This document shows, in pieces, positions 53,110-62,051 of a DNA stretch of 64,000 nucleotides (position 1 is its first letter; every line of letters starts with the position of its first letter). The notes below the pieces were generated by a model. The model was not told the DNA's origin. It did no database searches and saw nothing but the letters and a program-made list of their open reading frames with translations. The stretch spans positions 744,001-808,000 of the forward strand of contig JAHXHN010000003.1 in assembly GCA_025656675.1 (NCBI GenBank), read 5' to 3'. This stretch comes from Candidatus Thiodiazotropha sp. (ex Codakia rugifera) (lineage in GTDB: Bacteria; Pseudomonadota; Gammaproteobacteria; Chromatiales; Chromatiaceae). The position numbers were made by a program, and so were the translations under genes.

Positions 53110-53760
53110 ATGCCTATCAAGTGTGTTCTATTCGATCTGGACGGCACCTTTGCCGATACCGCAGCTGACCTTCATTTTGCACTGAACCTGGTTCTCACCA
53201 GGCAAGGCCGAGAGACCGTTTCATTTGAAAAGGTGCGTCCTGCGGTTTCACATGGCAGTCAGGCGATGTTGAAAGTAGCCTTCGATATCGAACCTGATGA
53301 TGTTGGCTTCACTGATCTGCAGAAGGATTTCCTGCAGATCTATCTGAACAACATCGCTGTCTACACCAAACCCTTTGATGGTATGGAGGCGTTGATCAAG
53401 GAACTGGAGCAACGGGAAATCCACTGGGGGATAGTCACCAATAAGCCCGCCTGGCTGACAGATCCTCTGATGCAAAAACTGGGGATGAACAAAAGGGCCA
53501 GTACCATTGTCAGTGGCGACACCACCCCCTATGCCAAACCCCACCCACAACCCATTCTGCATGCCTGTCAACAATCAGGGATAGACCCTGCACAAACACT
53601 CTATGTGGGTGATGCCATCCGGGACATCGAGGCCGGTCGTAACGCCGGCACCAAAACACTGGTCGCCCTATTTGGTTATCTCGGCGAAAACGACCATCCC
53701 GGCGAATGGCAGGCAGATGGCCAGATCGAGCATCCCCTTGAGATACTCCAATGGCTCTAA
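53110..53760 (+). CDS. mupP: HAD phosphatase, probably N-acetylmuramic acid 6-phosphate phosphatase MupP
   Basis: 216 residues, HAD subfamily IA. Motif I F-D-L-D-G-T-F-A-D-T; motif II V-T-N-K; motif III Lys in K-P-H-P-Q-P; motif IV V-G-D-A-I-R-D-I-E-A. By fold it resembles Gph (phosphoglycolate phosphatase), but in pseudomonads the gene in the row ubiG-mupP-yciK acts on MurNAc 6-phosphate in wall recycling. I choose MupP on synteny; activity on phosphoglycolate cannot be excluded. Confidence 0.8.
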   Translation: MPIKCVLFDLDGTFADTAADLHFALNLVLTRQGRETVSFEKVRPAVSHGSQAMLKVAFDIEPDDVGFTDLQKDFLQIYLNNIAVYTKPFDGMEALIKELEQREIHWGIVTNKPAWLTDPLMQKLGMNKRASTIVSGDTTPYAKPHPQPILHACQQSGIDPAQTLYVGDAIRDIEAGRNAGTKTLVALFGYLGENDHPGEWQADGQIEHPLEILQWL

Positions 53761-53847
53761 AAAGCCATCCTGACGATGATTGTCAATATCACAACCCACT
53801 TCAGCCAGTTATAATGCGCGACCTAGTTTTGATCACAACACACAATC

Positions 53848-54588
53848 ATGCAAGAGAATCATCCCGAAAAAGAGCTCCTTAAGGCGCGTATAATCCTGGT
53901 GACCGGTGCGGGTAGCGGTATCGGACAGGCAGCCGCAAAAGCATTTGCCGAACACGGCGCAACAGTTGTGCTGCTGGGACGCAACGAGCGTAAACTCGAA
54001 GCGACCTATGATTTGATCGAAGCCGCTGGCTGGCCCACCCCTGCGCTTATTCCCTTCGATCTGGAGAAGGCTCCCGTTGATGATTACTATGCACTGGGTG
54101 AGAGCCTCTATCAGGAATTTGGTCAACTGCATGGACTACTTCACAACGCTGCACAGCTCGCTCTGCTGAGTCGTATTGACGATTTCGATCCTGAGACCTG
54201 GAATAAGGTCATCCAAGTCAATCTTACTGCAGCCTTTATGCTAACCCAGGCTTGTCTACCGCTTTTACGAAAAGCAAATGATGCCTCGATTATCTTCACT
54301 TCTGATCAGTTGGGACGAAAAGGCAAAGCTTACTGGGGAGCCTATGGTGTCTCGAAGTTTGCAATAGAAGGCCTGATGCAGACACTGGCTCATGAGCTGG
54401 AAGACAGTCAGATACGCGTCAACAGCATTGCACCGGGACCCACCCAAACAGCGTTGCGCGCCTGGGCCTATCCTGGTGAGGACCCAAGCACACTACCGTT
54501 ACCCGAATCCATTATGGCAAATTATCTTTACTTGATGGGGCCTGAGAGTAAAAAGACCAACGGCCAGGCGCTATCAGCCCAGCCGTAA
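53848..54588 (+). CDS. yciK: YciK-family short-chain dehydrogenase
   Basis: 246 residues. NAD(P) motif T-G-A-G-S-G-I-G-Q; N-N-A-type strand reads H-N-A-A-Q-L; the active-site tetrad is Ser (in T-S-D-Q-L, shifted) and Y-G-V-S-K. The opening segment and L-L-G-R-N-E-R-K-L match the YciK branch, whose substrate is unknown. It follows mupP by 87 bp, as in pseudomonads. The catalytic Ser neighbourhood (I-I-F-T-S-D-Q-L-G) is the usual YciK variant. Confidence 0.9.
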   Translation: MQENHPEKELLKARIILVTGAGSGIGQAAAKAFAEHGATVVLLGRNERKLEATYDLIEAAGWPTPALIPFDLEKAPVDDYYALGESLYQEFGQLHGLLHNAAQLALLSRIDDFDPETWNKVIQVNLTAAFMLTQACLPLLRKANDASIIFTSDQLGRKGKAYWGAYGVSKFAIEGLMQTLAHELEDSQIRVNSIAPGPTQTALRAWAYPGEDPSTLPLPESIMANYLYLMGPESKKTNGQALSAQP

Positions 54589-54648
54589 AAATCAAACACT
54601 TCAAGCATTACTAAAAATTATCCAGAAAACTGATGTTTTTTATGAAGC

Positions 54649-54900
54649 CTACCCTGTTGCAGAGTACACTTTAGCGTCTTGAAACTCTCTTGTGATTCTT
54701 TCGCGATAGAGCTCCAACACATGCTTTTCGTGAGCATTTTGCGCTGATTTGATCATATCGATGGACTGGATCACCTTGAGTCGTTCTTTCTGTGTCAAAC
54801 CACTGGTTAGTTTTGGCATATTGATCCCTCTCCGATCTTTCTTGTGTTCTTCAGCATAGCCCTGTTCGATCTCCTCCGGTATCGGATAAAGCTGATCCAT
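54649..54900 (-). CDS. Small hypothetical protein
   Basis: 83 residues, highly charged, no membrane segment. The middle part (L-T-S-G-L-T-Q-K-E-R-L-K-V-I-Q-S-I-D-M-I-K-S-A-Q with the break after S) and the rest look like two long amphipathic helices. I do not know a family. An ATG at the start and a plausible codon usage favour a real gene; it converges on yciK. The 239 bp upstream to the antiporter hold no further gene. Confidence 0.5.
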   Translation of the reverse strand: MDQLYPIPEEIEQGYAEEHKKDRRGINMPKLTSGLTQKERLKVIQSIDMIKSAQNAHEKHVLELYRERITREFQDAKVYSATG

Positions 54901-55139
54901 ACATAGGATTTATCTGACAAGACTTTTGCATACTGATAATACGGGCAAAGACATCTTTTCAGCCTACTTGACTACTTGTATTTCCTACCATAGCAGTCAG
55001 GTGAATAATCATGTGTGAAAGTATGTCAATATTACCCGCACAGGTAATAGCTGAATATAACTAACCTATTGAATACATTAAAGACAGGGCGATATGTGCC
55101 TACCTGGCCGACGCTTGAACAGGGACATCCAGGTGTCAG

Positions 55140-56864
55140 TCAACCCTTTCCCTGAGTATCTTCATCAGATGCAACCAGTGTGTAGTTGTCCTGCCTCACG
55201 CCCTGTAACAGCAGATCCACATTATCTTTCGGCACATCGATCATCTGCAGTGCGATTGCGCCTAAGCGAAGACTACTCTCCAGCGCCTCAGGAAACGCAT
55301 GACTTGCACCGGCTTTGACCAAGTGACCACAAGCCTCCAGATCCCGTGCTCTGGAAATAACCTGAACATGCGGGTACGCATTCCGAACGTGTGACACCGC
55401 TTTCAAAGCCGTCGGTCCATTATTGACGGTCAGAACGACCAGTGAAGCATTACCGACATTGGCGGCATCAAGCAGATCGGGGTCACTGATGTCGCCATAA
55501 TAAACCGGGAGGCCATCCTTTTTACCTTGTGCCACCCGATCCGGCTGGGTATCGAAAACAACGATCGGTACACCGCTGGTATGCAGCAGTACGGCAACCG
55601 TATGCCCCACACGACCATAGCCGCCTATAATGACACGCTGGCTCGCATCGCCATGATCGGCCGGATATTGCAAGTGATCGGCTTCATGTTCACTCCTGTC
55701 AAGCTGCTTTGCCAGTCTGTCGCTGGCGCGTACCAGCAAAGGGGTAATCAACATACTCACTGAGATCACGCCAACTGCCATGACGAAGGTTCCATCATCA
55801 ATGACTTGCAATGCCTTTGCAGAGCCAATCAGTACAAACCCGAACTCCCCTCCCTGAGCAAGAAAGAAACTGACTCTGACCGCAATCTGTTTGGAAAAAC
55901 CGAAAGCGAGGGCAAGCAGAAACAAAATCAACATTTTAATGGCCACAATGGCAAATATGTGCTGAATAAATATCAAGGCGTGTTGAGCGATTGAGGCAAA
56001 GTCGATCGACATGCCTACCGCCACAAAAAACAGACTCATCAGCAGCCCTTTATAGGGCTCAATAAAGGCTTGGATCTGTAAACGGTAACTGGACCCGGAA
56101 AGCAGCATACCCATGACAAAGGCCCCAAGCGCCATTGAGAGCCCCGCCTGATCCATCACCCATGCAGCCAAAAATACTGCAAGCATGACGACCAGAAAAA
56201 AACCCTCACGGTTACCCTGTTTGGCCAGTTGATTAAGTACGAAGGGTAAAACGTAGCGTCCCACTACAACGACCATGGCGATCATGCCAACTTCGATCAT
56301 CAACTGCTGCCAGACCGGAATCTCAGCCGAGAGTCTGCCTGTATCAGAAAGGATGGGGACCGCCGCCAACAACGGTACAATGGCCAGATCCTGCATCAAT
56401 AGGATTGAAAAAGCGGTCATACCGTGTCCACTGGCTATCTCGCCACGCTCCTGCAGGATCTGTATGACAAAGGCGGTTGAGGATAGCGCAAAGGTCAGGC
56501 CTATCAGCAAAGAAAGTGCCCAGGATGACTGGTAGAGACGGAAATAGAGAGCAATCACCAAGCCTGTCAGCAATATCTGTAACAGACCCAGGCCAAACAC
56601 CTCTCTGCGCATTGCCCATAGACGGCGTGGCCTCATTTCCAGACCGATGATAAACAACAGTAGTACTACACCAAGCTCAGTGAAGTGCCGGACATCCTCA
56701 ACATGTTCGGTGACATAGGGGCCGGGAGAGTATGGCCCCACAATCATTCCTGCAACAAGAAGACCCAATACCGACCCAAGCCCCAAATGCTTAAACAGTG
56801 CGACTGCGACAGATGTTGCAATCAGCAGCAACAGCGCAGAAAACAGAAATGTGTCAAGATGCAT
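55140..56864 (-). CDS. CPA2-family cation:proton antiporter with TrkA-N domain (KefB/C-like)
   Basis: 574 residues. The first ~380 form about twelve membrane helices of the Na+/H+ exchanger fold (G-L-E-M-R-P-R-R-L-W, L-S-S-T-A-F-V-I-Q, D-L-A-I-V-P-L). The cytoplasmic TrkA-N domain follows (about 410-530) with the NAD motif G-G-Y-G-R-V-G-H-T. Such proteins exchange K+ or Na+ for H+, and the KefB/C branch is gated by glutathione. The Q-D-L-A-I-V region carries the ion-binding Asp. No kefF/kefG ancillary gene is adjacent. Confidence 0.9.
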   Translation of the reverse strand: MHLDTFLFSALLLLIATSVAVALFKHLGLGSVLGLLVAGMIVGPYSPGPYVTEHVEDVRHFTELGVVLLLFIIGLEMRPRRLWAMRREVFGLGLLQILLTGLVIALYFRLYQSSWALSLLIGLTFALSSTAFVIQILQERGEIASGHGMTAFSILLMQDLAIVPLLAAVPILSDTGRLSAEIPVWQQLMIEVGMIAMVVVVGRYVLPFVLNQLAKQGNREGFFLVVMLAVFLAAWVMDQAGLSMALGAFVMGMLLSGSSYRLQIQAFIEPYKGLLMSLFFVAVGMSIDFASIAQHALIFIQHIFAIVAIKMLILFLLALAFGFSKQIAVRVSFFLAQGGEFGFVLIGSAKALQVIDDGTFVMAVGVISVSMLITPLLVRASDRLAKQLDRSEHEADHLQYPADHGDASQRVIIGGYGRVGHTVAVLLHTSGVPIVVFDTQPDRVAQGKKDGLPVYYGDISDPDLLDAANVGNASLVVLTVNNGPTALKAVSHVRNAYPHVQVISRARDLEACGHLVKAGASHAFPEALESSLRLGAIALQMIDVPKDNVDLLLQGVRQDNYTLVASDEDTQGKG

Positions 56865-57099
56865 GAGACCTCGCAGGATTTTGAGCTGTGCATTCTCAAT
56901 GCAAGTATCCAGGTAGTTTATCCAAACAACAACCTGGGGAACTCAATCGTCATTATTCAACGCTCCATCGCGATTAAGTGAAGTATTTTATTAGTAACCG
57001 TCTGAATTAACCCTGAAAAGTGTTGGGATATCTACTCATTGTAATCCCAGCCATCTGCGCTAGCTTCATTCTAATGAGTATCCAACTCAGGAGGAGAGA

Positions 57100-57336
57100 A
57101 TGATCAACTTCGACGTCAACGCAGTCGTTCACATCAATGAGTCACTATCAGATGAGCAGATTCACGGTATCGAGAAGGAGCTGTCCGGTGTCAGGGGAGT
57201 CGTGAGTGCCTGTGCACATATCAAGACACCTCACCTGATGGTGGTGGATTATGATCCACAAACCCTCCACTCCAGTGACTTGCTTTATCATATCGAAAGA
57301 AGCGGCGTACATGCTTCACTGGTAGGCGGTATTTAA
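57100..57336 (+). CDS. Small HMA-like ferredoxin-fold protein without CxxC
   Basis: 78 residues with a strong GGAGGAG ribosome site just ahead of the ATG. Predicted beta-alpha-beta-beta-alpha-beta with E-L-S-G-V-R-G-V-V-S-A-C-A-H, the arrangement of heavy-metal-associated domains, but the metal CxxC loop is absent (N-E-S-L-S-D). So it resembles an HMA fold that has lost or never had copper binding. Free-standing gene; next gene 122 bp on. Confidence 0.6.
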   Translation: MINFDVNAVVHINESLSDEQIHGIEKELSGVRGVVSACAHIKTPHLMVVDYDPQTLHSSDLLYHIERSGVHASLVGGI

Positions 57337-57458
57337 AGATCTCCCACCCCACCTGAAAGCGGGACATAGATCCTGCAATAGGTGAAACCCTTTAGCATAG
57401 TGTTCTATCCAGAGTAGTGCACTATACTAGCGTGGAGAGATGGTTTTTTATTAAAGAG

Positions 57459-57704
57459 ATGCACAGTACAAGAAGGTTCAACATACCCCTTGAAATATTA
57501 CTCGAGGCAAAAAAATGCACTAAGCATCATGCCTGCCTGACAGATAGCGAGTATGAACTGTGCGGCATAAGAATCACTGCTGAAAACCGGGCACGTATGG
57601 CCTGTGGCAAAGGCAAGGCGTGCCCTTACAGTTCCCAACTTGGGACTGAGATTGTCTGTACCTGCCCAGTCAGGCATGCCATACACAGTAAATATGATGT
57701 TTAA
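57459..57704 (+). CDS. Small cysteine-rich hypothetical protein
   Basis: About 81 residues from the ATG at 57459, chosen because AAAGAG lies upstream; an in-frame start 42 nt earlier is weaker. Seven Cys lie in the middle and end: K-C-T-K-H-H-A-C, E-L-C-G, M-A-C-G, A-C-P-Y, V-C-T-C-P. No signal peptide. Spacing suggests a metal or Fe-S centre, but no known family is recognised. It overlaps nothing and ends 2 bp before the DUF2461 gene, so the two are likely cotranscribed. Confidence 0.55.
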   Translation: MHSTRRFNIPLEILLEAKKCTKHHACLTDSEYELCGIRITAENRARMACGKGKACPYSSQLGTEIVCTCPVRHAIHSKYDV

Positions 57705-57706
57705 AG

Positions 57707-58396
57707 ATGGAGAGATTTAAAGGTTTCCCTCCGCAATCAATCCCTTTTCTCAGTGACTTGGCGCGCAATAACAATCGGGAATGGTTTGCCAACAACAAAC
57801 ATCATTACGAAGCCTCCATCAGAGAACCTGCACTGGCCTTCATCGAAGAGATGGCGCCAAAATTACAGAGCATCTCCAGTCAATTCCATGCGATAGCTAA
57901 AAAATCGGGTGGGTCATTGATGAGGGTCTATCGGGATACACGTTTTTCCAAGGATAAGACACCCTATAAGACCAATGTAGGCATCCAATTCAGACATGTT
58001 TTAGGCAAAGATGTACATGCACCCGGCTTTTATCTGCATATCGAACCGGGCGAGTGCTTCCTGGGTGCCGGGATATGGCACCCGGAATCAAAGACACTCA
58101 CTAAAATCAGAAACTTTATCGCAGACAATCCAGCAGCCTGGCAGGCGGCACTGGACGAAACCCCCTTTCGAAACAGCTTTCAACTTGTCGGGAGTTCCCT
58201 TATAAGACCACCAAAGGGCTTTCCCGCCGATCACCCCCTCATAGAGGATCTGAAGCGTAAGGATTTCATCGCTCTCAAGGCCTTCGATTGTGAACAGATA
58301 CACAAACCCACCTTTAGCAACTTTGTCATCAAAGGGTTCAGACAGACAGACTCGTTGATGAGCTATCTCTGTGCCGCAGTCGAGGTCAACTACTGA
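57707..58396 (+). CDS. DUF2461 family protein
   Basis: 229 residues. The start F-L-S-D-L-A-R-N-N-N-R-E-W-F-A-N-N-K and the block V-Y-R-D-T-R-F-S-K-D-K-T-P-Y-K-T-N match the DUF2461/TIGR02453 family, as does F-Y-L-H-I-E-P-G-E. Conserved but uncharacterised cytoplasmic protein. It begins 2 bp after the cysteine-rich gene. Confidence 0.85.
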   Translation: MERFKGFPPQSIPFLSDLARNNNREWFANNKHHYEASIREPALAFIEEMAPKLQSISSQFHAIAKKSGGSLMRVYRDTRFSKDKTPYKTNVGIQFRHVLGKDVHAPGFYLHIEPGECFLGAGIWHPESKTLTKIRNFIADNPAAWQAALDETPFRNSFQLVGSSLIRPPKGFPADHPLIEDLKRKDFIALKAFDCEQIHKPTFSNFVIKGFRQTDSLMSYLCAAVEVNY

Positions 58397-58757
58397 GGGT
58401 GGCGTTGTGCAACATATCCTAAGTTTCAGCAGGTCACTCAATCCCTGATAAGGGGTGCAGGTCATACCCATCACAGCAAATCATTTCACCCGCTCATGGA
58501 TGAATTGTCCGCAAATGAACGCGAGTCGACGCAAATGTTTCAATGACCTCGATTTACGGCATTCAAGCGCTGTGTCATACCGACAATAAGCGATATCTTA
58601 GGGCCTGTTAACACTAATTTGATCGTCACTGCCAAGACCATTTTTTTGTCCGGCAAGGCAGAAGGAGTGCGGTGTAGCTCATCTACATAAGCGACTGATA
58701 ACGCCGCTGGGCGAAAAAATGGCCTTGGCCCTTCGGGTTGCGCCTGAAAAAGCATAC
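58397..58757. other. Gene-free interval with a dispersed repeat copy
   Basis: Between the convergent DUF2461 and GTPase genes. TTAGGGCCTGTTAACACTA at 58598-58616 is a copy of the family also present at 14806-14825 and 62001-62017. Nothing else recognised. Confidence 0.6.
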
Positions 58758-60131
58758 TCATCTGGAAGGTGTAGTCCGCAGTCGTTGTCGTATATCCTCC
58801 CTCGCCTGCTGCAAAATAGAGTCCTTATCCACCGATTCAAGAATCTGCTGCACGATGGTTTTTGGACCGCCACTTCCCCATGAGCGCCCCTGGGCAAAAT
58901 AACGCTGTGCTGCCTGCCCGACAATATAGGTGGTGTAATAGCCCATCGCTCCCTGGGCCGCGGCTGTTACCAGGGTTGAGAGACCGGCACTGCCGGCCTT
59001 CAGGGCACTGGCCGCTATATTCACCGTCCAAACGGTTGCCATCAGTAGCGCCATCTGTGCACCTATTGTTTTAATTAATTCGCCTGCCTCACCCCGGGAA
59101 ACCGTCATACCGTAGACCTGCGCCAGATGCATAACCATTGAGGCATCCAGGGCCAGGGCCGCCACCAGGTCAGCAACCGGTATCGGATTCACAGCAACAG
59201 CAATCCCCTTGCCCAGGCAGTAACCGCGAATCACCCGCTCCGCCACCTCTTGTCGCGCCTGTACGATTCGTCCCGCCACGTCGTCACTCAGTTGACCGGC
59301 AAAAAGACTGGCGTTAAGTGCAGAGAGGACCATTCCCTCTTTTTCAATCAGTAACCACAGACTATCGGTCAACTGGGTCACATCCGGTGATGGTGATTTG
59401 CGAATCTCCTGCTCCCGGCCCTGTTCATCCAACTGCAGATAGACACGTTCCGAGGGTCGTGCGGCCACAGGTACGATATAGGTCGGGTTGACAACATCCT
59501 GTAACTTCTCCTTGAGGCTGGTTAGCAGCAACTCGAGCTCATCGCTTGTATAGCGGTCTGTTTTATTGAGCGCTACCAGTATCGGACGATTACGCCGTTT
59601 CAGTGTCTCGATGGCCTGCAGCTCGGTTTGCGTCAGATCGGCATCCAAAACAAACAGTACCAGGTCAGCACGACCTGCCACATCCTCAGCCATACGTTCC
59701 CGTGCTTCACCACTGACCTCATTGATGCCTGGGGTATCAATGAGGTAGACCCCATTGGCCTCGACTTCGTGCCAGGCCGCCATGTCACTATGGCGCGTCT
59801 CTCCATGCAATGCGCTGACACCAAAGCGTTCCTCACCCAACAGGGCGTTCAATAACGCCGATTTGCCAACACTGACCCGGCCGAAGACCGCAATATGCAG
59901 ATGACCATGCTCCAGCTTCTCGAGCATCGCCTGTACTTGCTGAAAATCATCCTTCAGACTGTCACGAATAGGATCGGGTAAGCGCTCATCTTCGAGTAGT
60001 TCACGCAGGTTATCCCTGGCCAGCTGCAGATGCTCTTCCCCCTGCCCCTGATTGTGGGCACTATTGTTTTCTTCTGAACTCTTCCAAAGCCAGTCGGGCA
60101 AAATATTGTGCACGACTTTCCAGATTTCCAC
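58758..60131 (-). CDS. Era-like GTPase with DUF697 membrane domain
   Basis: 457 residues. G1 G-R-V-S-V-G-K-S, G3 D-T-P-G-I-N, G4 N-K-T-D. The part after about 300 holds hydrophobic stretches (A-V-N-P-I-P-V-A-D-L-V-A-A-L-A, and T-V-W-T-V-N-I-A-A-S-A-L) of the DUF697 type, which anchor the protein in the inner membrane. The start is a GTG with GAGGAGA 9 nt upstream, lying 71 bp inside the end of the neighbouring GTPase gene. The pair is therefore coupled. Function unknown; such GTPases are often envelope or stress linked. Confidence 0.85.
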   Translation of the reverse strand: MEIWKVVHNILPDWLWKSSEENNSAHNQGQGEEHLQLARDNLRELLEDERLPDPIRDSLKDDFQQVQAMLEKLEHGHLHIAVFGRVSVGKSALLNALLGEERFGVSALHGETRHSDMAAWHEVEANGVYLIDTPGINEVSGEARERMAEDVAGRADLVLFVLDADLTQTELQAIETLKRRNRPILVALNKTDRYTSDELELLLTSLKEKLQDVVNPTYIVPVAARPSERVYLQLDEQGREQEIRKSPSPDVTQLTDSLWLLIEKEGMVLSALNASLFAGQLSDDVAGRIVQARQEVAERVIRGYCLGKGIAVAVNPIPVADLVAALALDASMVMHLAQVYGMTVSRGEAGELIKTIGAQMALLMATVWTVNIAASALKAGSAGLSTLVTAAAQGAMGYYTTYIVGQAAQRYFAQGRSWGSGGPKTIVQQILESVDKDSILQQAREDIRQRLRTTPSR

Positions 60132-61563
60132 TGATCGTCTCCTCGAAATAGTCCAATGCCTGGTGGGTCTTGAGCGTACCGCTCTCCTGCAACGTCTTTA
60201 ATACGGCTTTGCCAAGGCTCTCAAAGATCATGCCATAGGCTACCGCATGGATCAGCCCCCCGGTGACGGTACCCACACCGGGAAAGGCCTTCAGTACATT
60301 ACCCGTCAACGCCAGAAGCAGGGTTATACGCTTGCCGACATTCTGACTGGCCAGATCGATAAAATGTTCAACATCGACCTCACGGGCTTTTACTTCATAG
60401 AGGGAGGTGAGGGCCTTCACCATCTGAACGCCCAGGTAGCCCTGAATCAACACATCCGTTCCAGGACTGACCGCTGCCATGGCACCGATCATGGCCTTAC
60501 CCGTATACTGCTTGACCTGTTTTTCCCCCTCGTCCAGACGGTGTTCCATGGTAGCCTGGTGCAGTTTTTCCGCGCCCAGACGAACCAGACTCTCATCCCG
60601 CTGTACTTCAAGCCCTTCCGTCTCAGTCGCAATTCTGGCTTGAATCGCACTCATCAGGTCGTCGATCATCGCAACCCGCTCACGCATCACTGGCTGCTCC
60701 TTGCCATCAGCATCAATACGGATCACCTCCTCTCTGCCTCCTGCCTGGACTGCTACCACCTCTATCCCGGACAGTTGTTCATTCAGACGGGCAAGGATCG
60801 CTGTGAGCTCTTGTTCACTGTAACGATCCTGCTTATTCAATGCCACGATCAGGGGACGTTGCAATCCTTGCAGCTCAGCCAGCTCTCGGTGCTGATCACG
60901 GGTCAATTCACCCTCGCACACGTAGATGACCAGATGAGCGCGTCGTGCCTCATCACGGGCAATGCGCACATGTTCCAGGTTGGTATCGAGAATGCCTGGT
61001 GCATCGGTTAGATTCAGATCGGCACCTTCGCCATTGGCGAATCGATAGTGGGCAACCTGCCGGGTGGTTCCTGTGCGAGGATCGACCTGGATAGCCGGTT
61101 CACCGGTAATGGCCCTGATCAATGCACTCTTGCCTGACGAGACTGCACCAAAAAAGACCACATAGATTGAGGGTTGCTGCGTACGCTGATCCAGTTCCTG
61201 TAATTCCTGCTGGGCTGCGACGATGTCAACCCCTTTTGAATCTGCTTTATGGAGCGCCTCTTCAAAGGCATCTCTATCTTCCGGAAGATGGATTGTCTGA
61301 ACCTTGTTCCCCGTCATAGGCTTTGCGGGGCGCAATAACAGCCAACTCACGACCAACACAACCAAACTGAAACCTATTAGACCAACCGCATAGAATAACA
61401 ACAGTGCTGGAGAGAGTTGATCCAGCATCTGCCACACACTCAATGCCGATTCGGTGAGCTGTAACAGCAACAGAAGCATCAACAAAGAGAGAAAAAGTAA
61501 CGCCAAAACCAGTAGCAACCGCAATAGACGCTTCGGCGATGATTGACCCTGCTGTTCTGTCAT
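60061..61563 (-). CDS. Membrane GTPase with two N-terminal helices
   Basis: 500 residues. Two N-terminal membrane helices (about 12-35 and 52-75), then a GTPase domain with G1 G-A-V-S-S-G-K-S, G3 D-A-P-G-I-L and G4 N-K-Q-D. A C-terminal region (about 350-480) has Gly/Ala-rich hydrophobic segments (M-I-G-A-M-A-A-V-S-P-G, V-L-K-A-F-P-G-V-G-T). Similar overall to its downstream partner (58758-60131), so the two probably arose by duplication and may form a heteromer. Start ATG at 61563. Confidence 0.82.
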   Translation of the reverse strand: MTEQQGQSSPKRLLRLLLVLALLFLSLLMLLLLLQLTESALSVWQMLDQLSPALLLFYAVGLIGFSLVVLVVSWLLLRPAKPMTGNKVQTIHLPEDRDAFEEALHKADSKGVDIVAAQQELQELDQRTQQPSIYVVFFGAVSSGKSALIRAITGEPAIQVDPRTGTTRQVAHYRFANGEGADLNLTDAPGILDTNLEHVRIARDEARRAHLVIYVCEGELTRDQHRELAELQGLQRPLIVALNKQDRYSEQELTAILARLNEQLSGIEVVAVQAGGREEVIRIDADGKEQPVMRERVAMIDDLMSAIQARIATETEGLEVQRDESLVRLGAEKLHQATMEHRLDEGEKQVKQYTGKAMIGAMAAVSPGTDVLIQGYLGVQMVKALTSLYEVKAREVDVEHFIDLASQNVGKRITLLLALTGNVLKAFPGVGTVTGGLIHAVAYGMIFESLGKAVLKTLQESGTLKTHQALDYFEETISGNLESRAQYFARLALEEFRRKQ

Positions 61564-61652
61564 TGCAAAAAACTCTTGAAGAAACCATCCAAAACTAGTC
61601 TGATCAAAGAGGATACGGTAGAAACAGACCCTAAGCCACCCATGGAGAACTG

Positions 61653-61997
61653 ATGATCCATCTCCCCAAATCTCGTGATGCCTGGCCTTCAGCCCACTTC
61701 AATACGACCTTGAAACATGAGCTGGAAGCGGCTGATGCCGGACAACTCCCGCTACAGAAAGGCTTAGCCCTCAGTAGCTACGTCAGCGAAGAACCCTTTA
61801 GTGTGATCATTATCGATGCAACCGATGACGCTGCGACCATTCGTGTCAAGGCTTCTATTCTCTATGCTGGAATCATTGCAGGTTGTAGTTGCGCCGATGA
61901 TCCTACACCACTTGATACACAGACTGAATATTGTGAATTACAATTGGAGATTGACAAACTCTCTGCAGAGACAAAGGTCAAATTGCTGGCTACCTGA
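61653..61997 (+). CDS. Hypothetical protein with C-S-C motif
   Basis: 114 residues, soluble. Core pattern of beta strands (F-S-V-I-I-I-D-A, A-T-I-R-V-K-A-S-I-L-Y-A) ends in A-G-C-S-C-A-D-D. I recall no named family but the type is seen next to similar GTPases in gammaproteobacteria, which is uncertain memory. Divergent from the GTPase pair, gap about 90 bp. The C-S-C may be a metal or redox site. Confidence 0.6.
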   Translation: MIHLPKSRDAWPSAHFNTTLKHELEAADAGQLPLQKGLALSSYVSEEPFSVIIIDATDDAATIRVKASILYAGIIAGCSCADDPTPLDTQTEYCELQLEIDKLSAETKVKLLAT

Positions 61998-62000
61998 ATC

Positions 62001-62017
62001 AGGACCTGTTAACACTC
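62001..62017 (+). repeat. Dispersed repeat copy (GGACCTGTTAACAC)
   Basis: Lies right after the stop of the 61653 gene and before the stop of the convergent regulator. Same family as 14806-14825 and 58598-58616. Confidence 0.6.
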
Positions 62018-62051
62018 GTCCATCCGGTTTAGCCCAATCAGGGCGCAGTCA

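Noticed and set aside
60061-60131. Overlap of the two GTPase genes as an annotation error
   Set aside because: A GTG with a good ribosome site 9 nt upstream supports the overlapping start; no equally good later start was found before residue 69.
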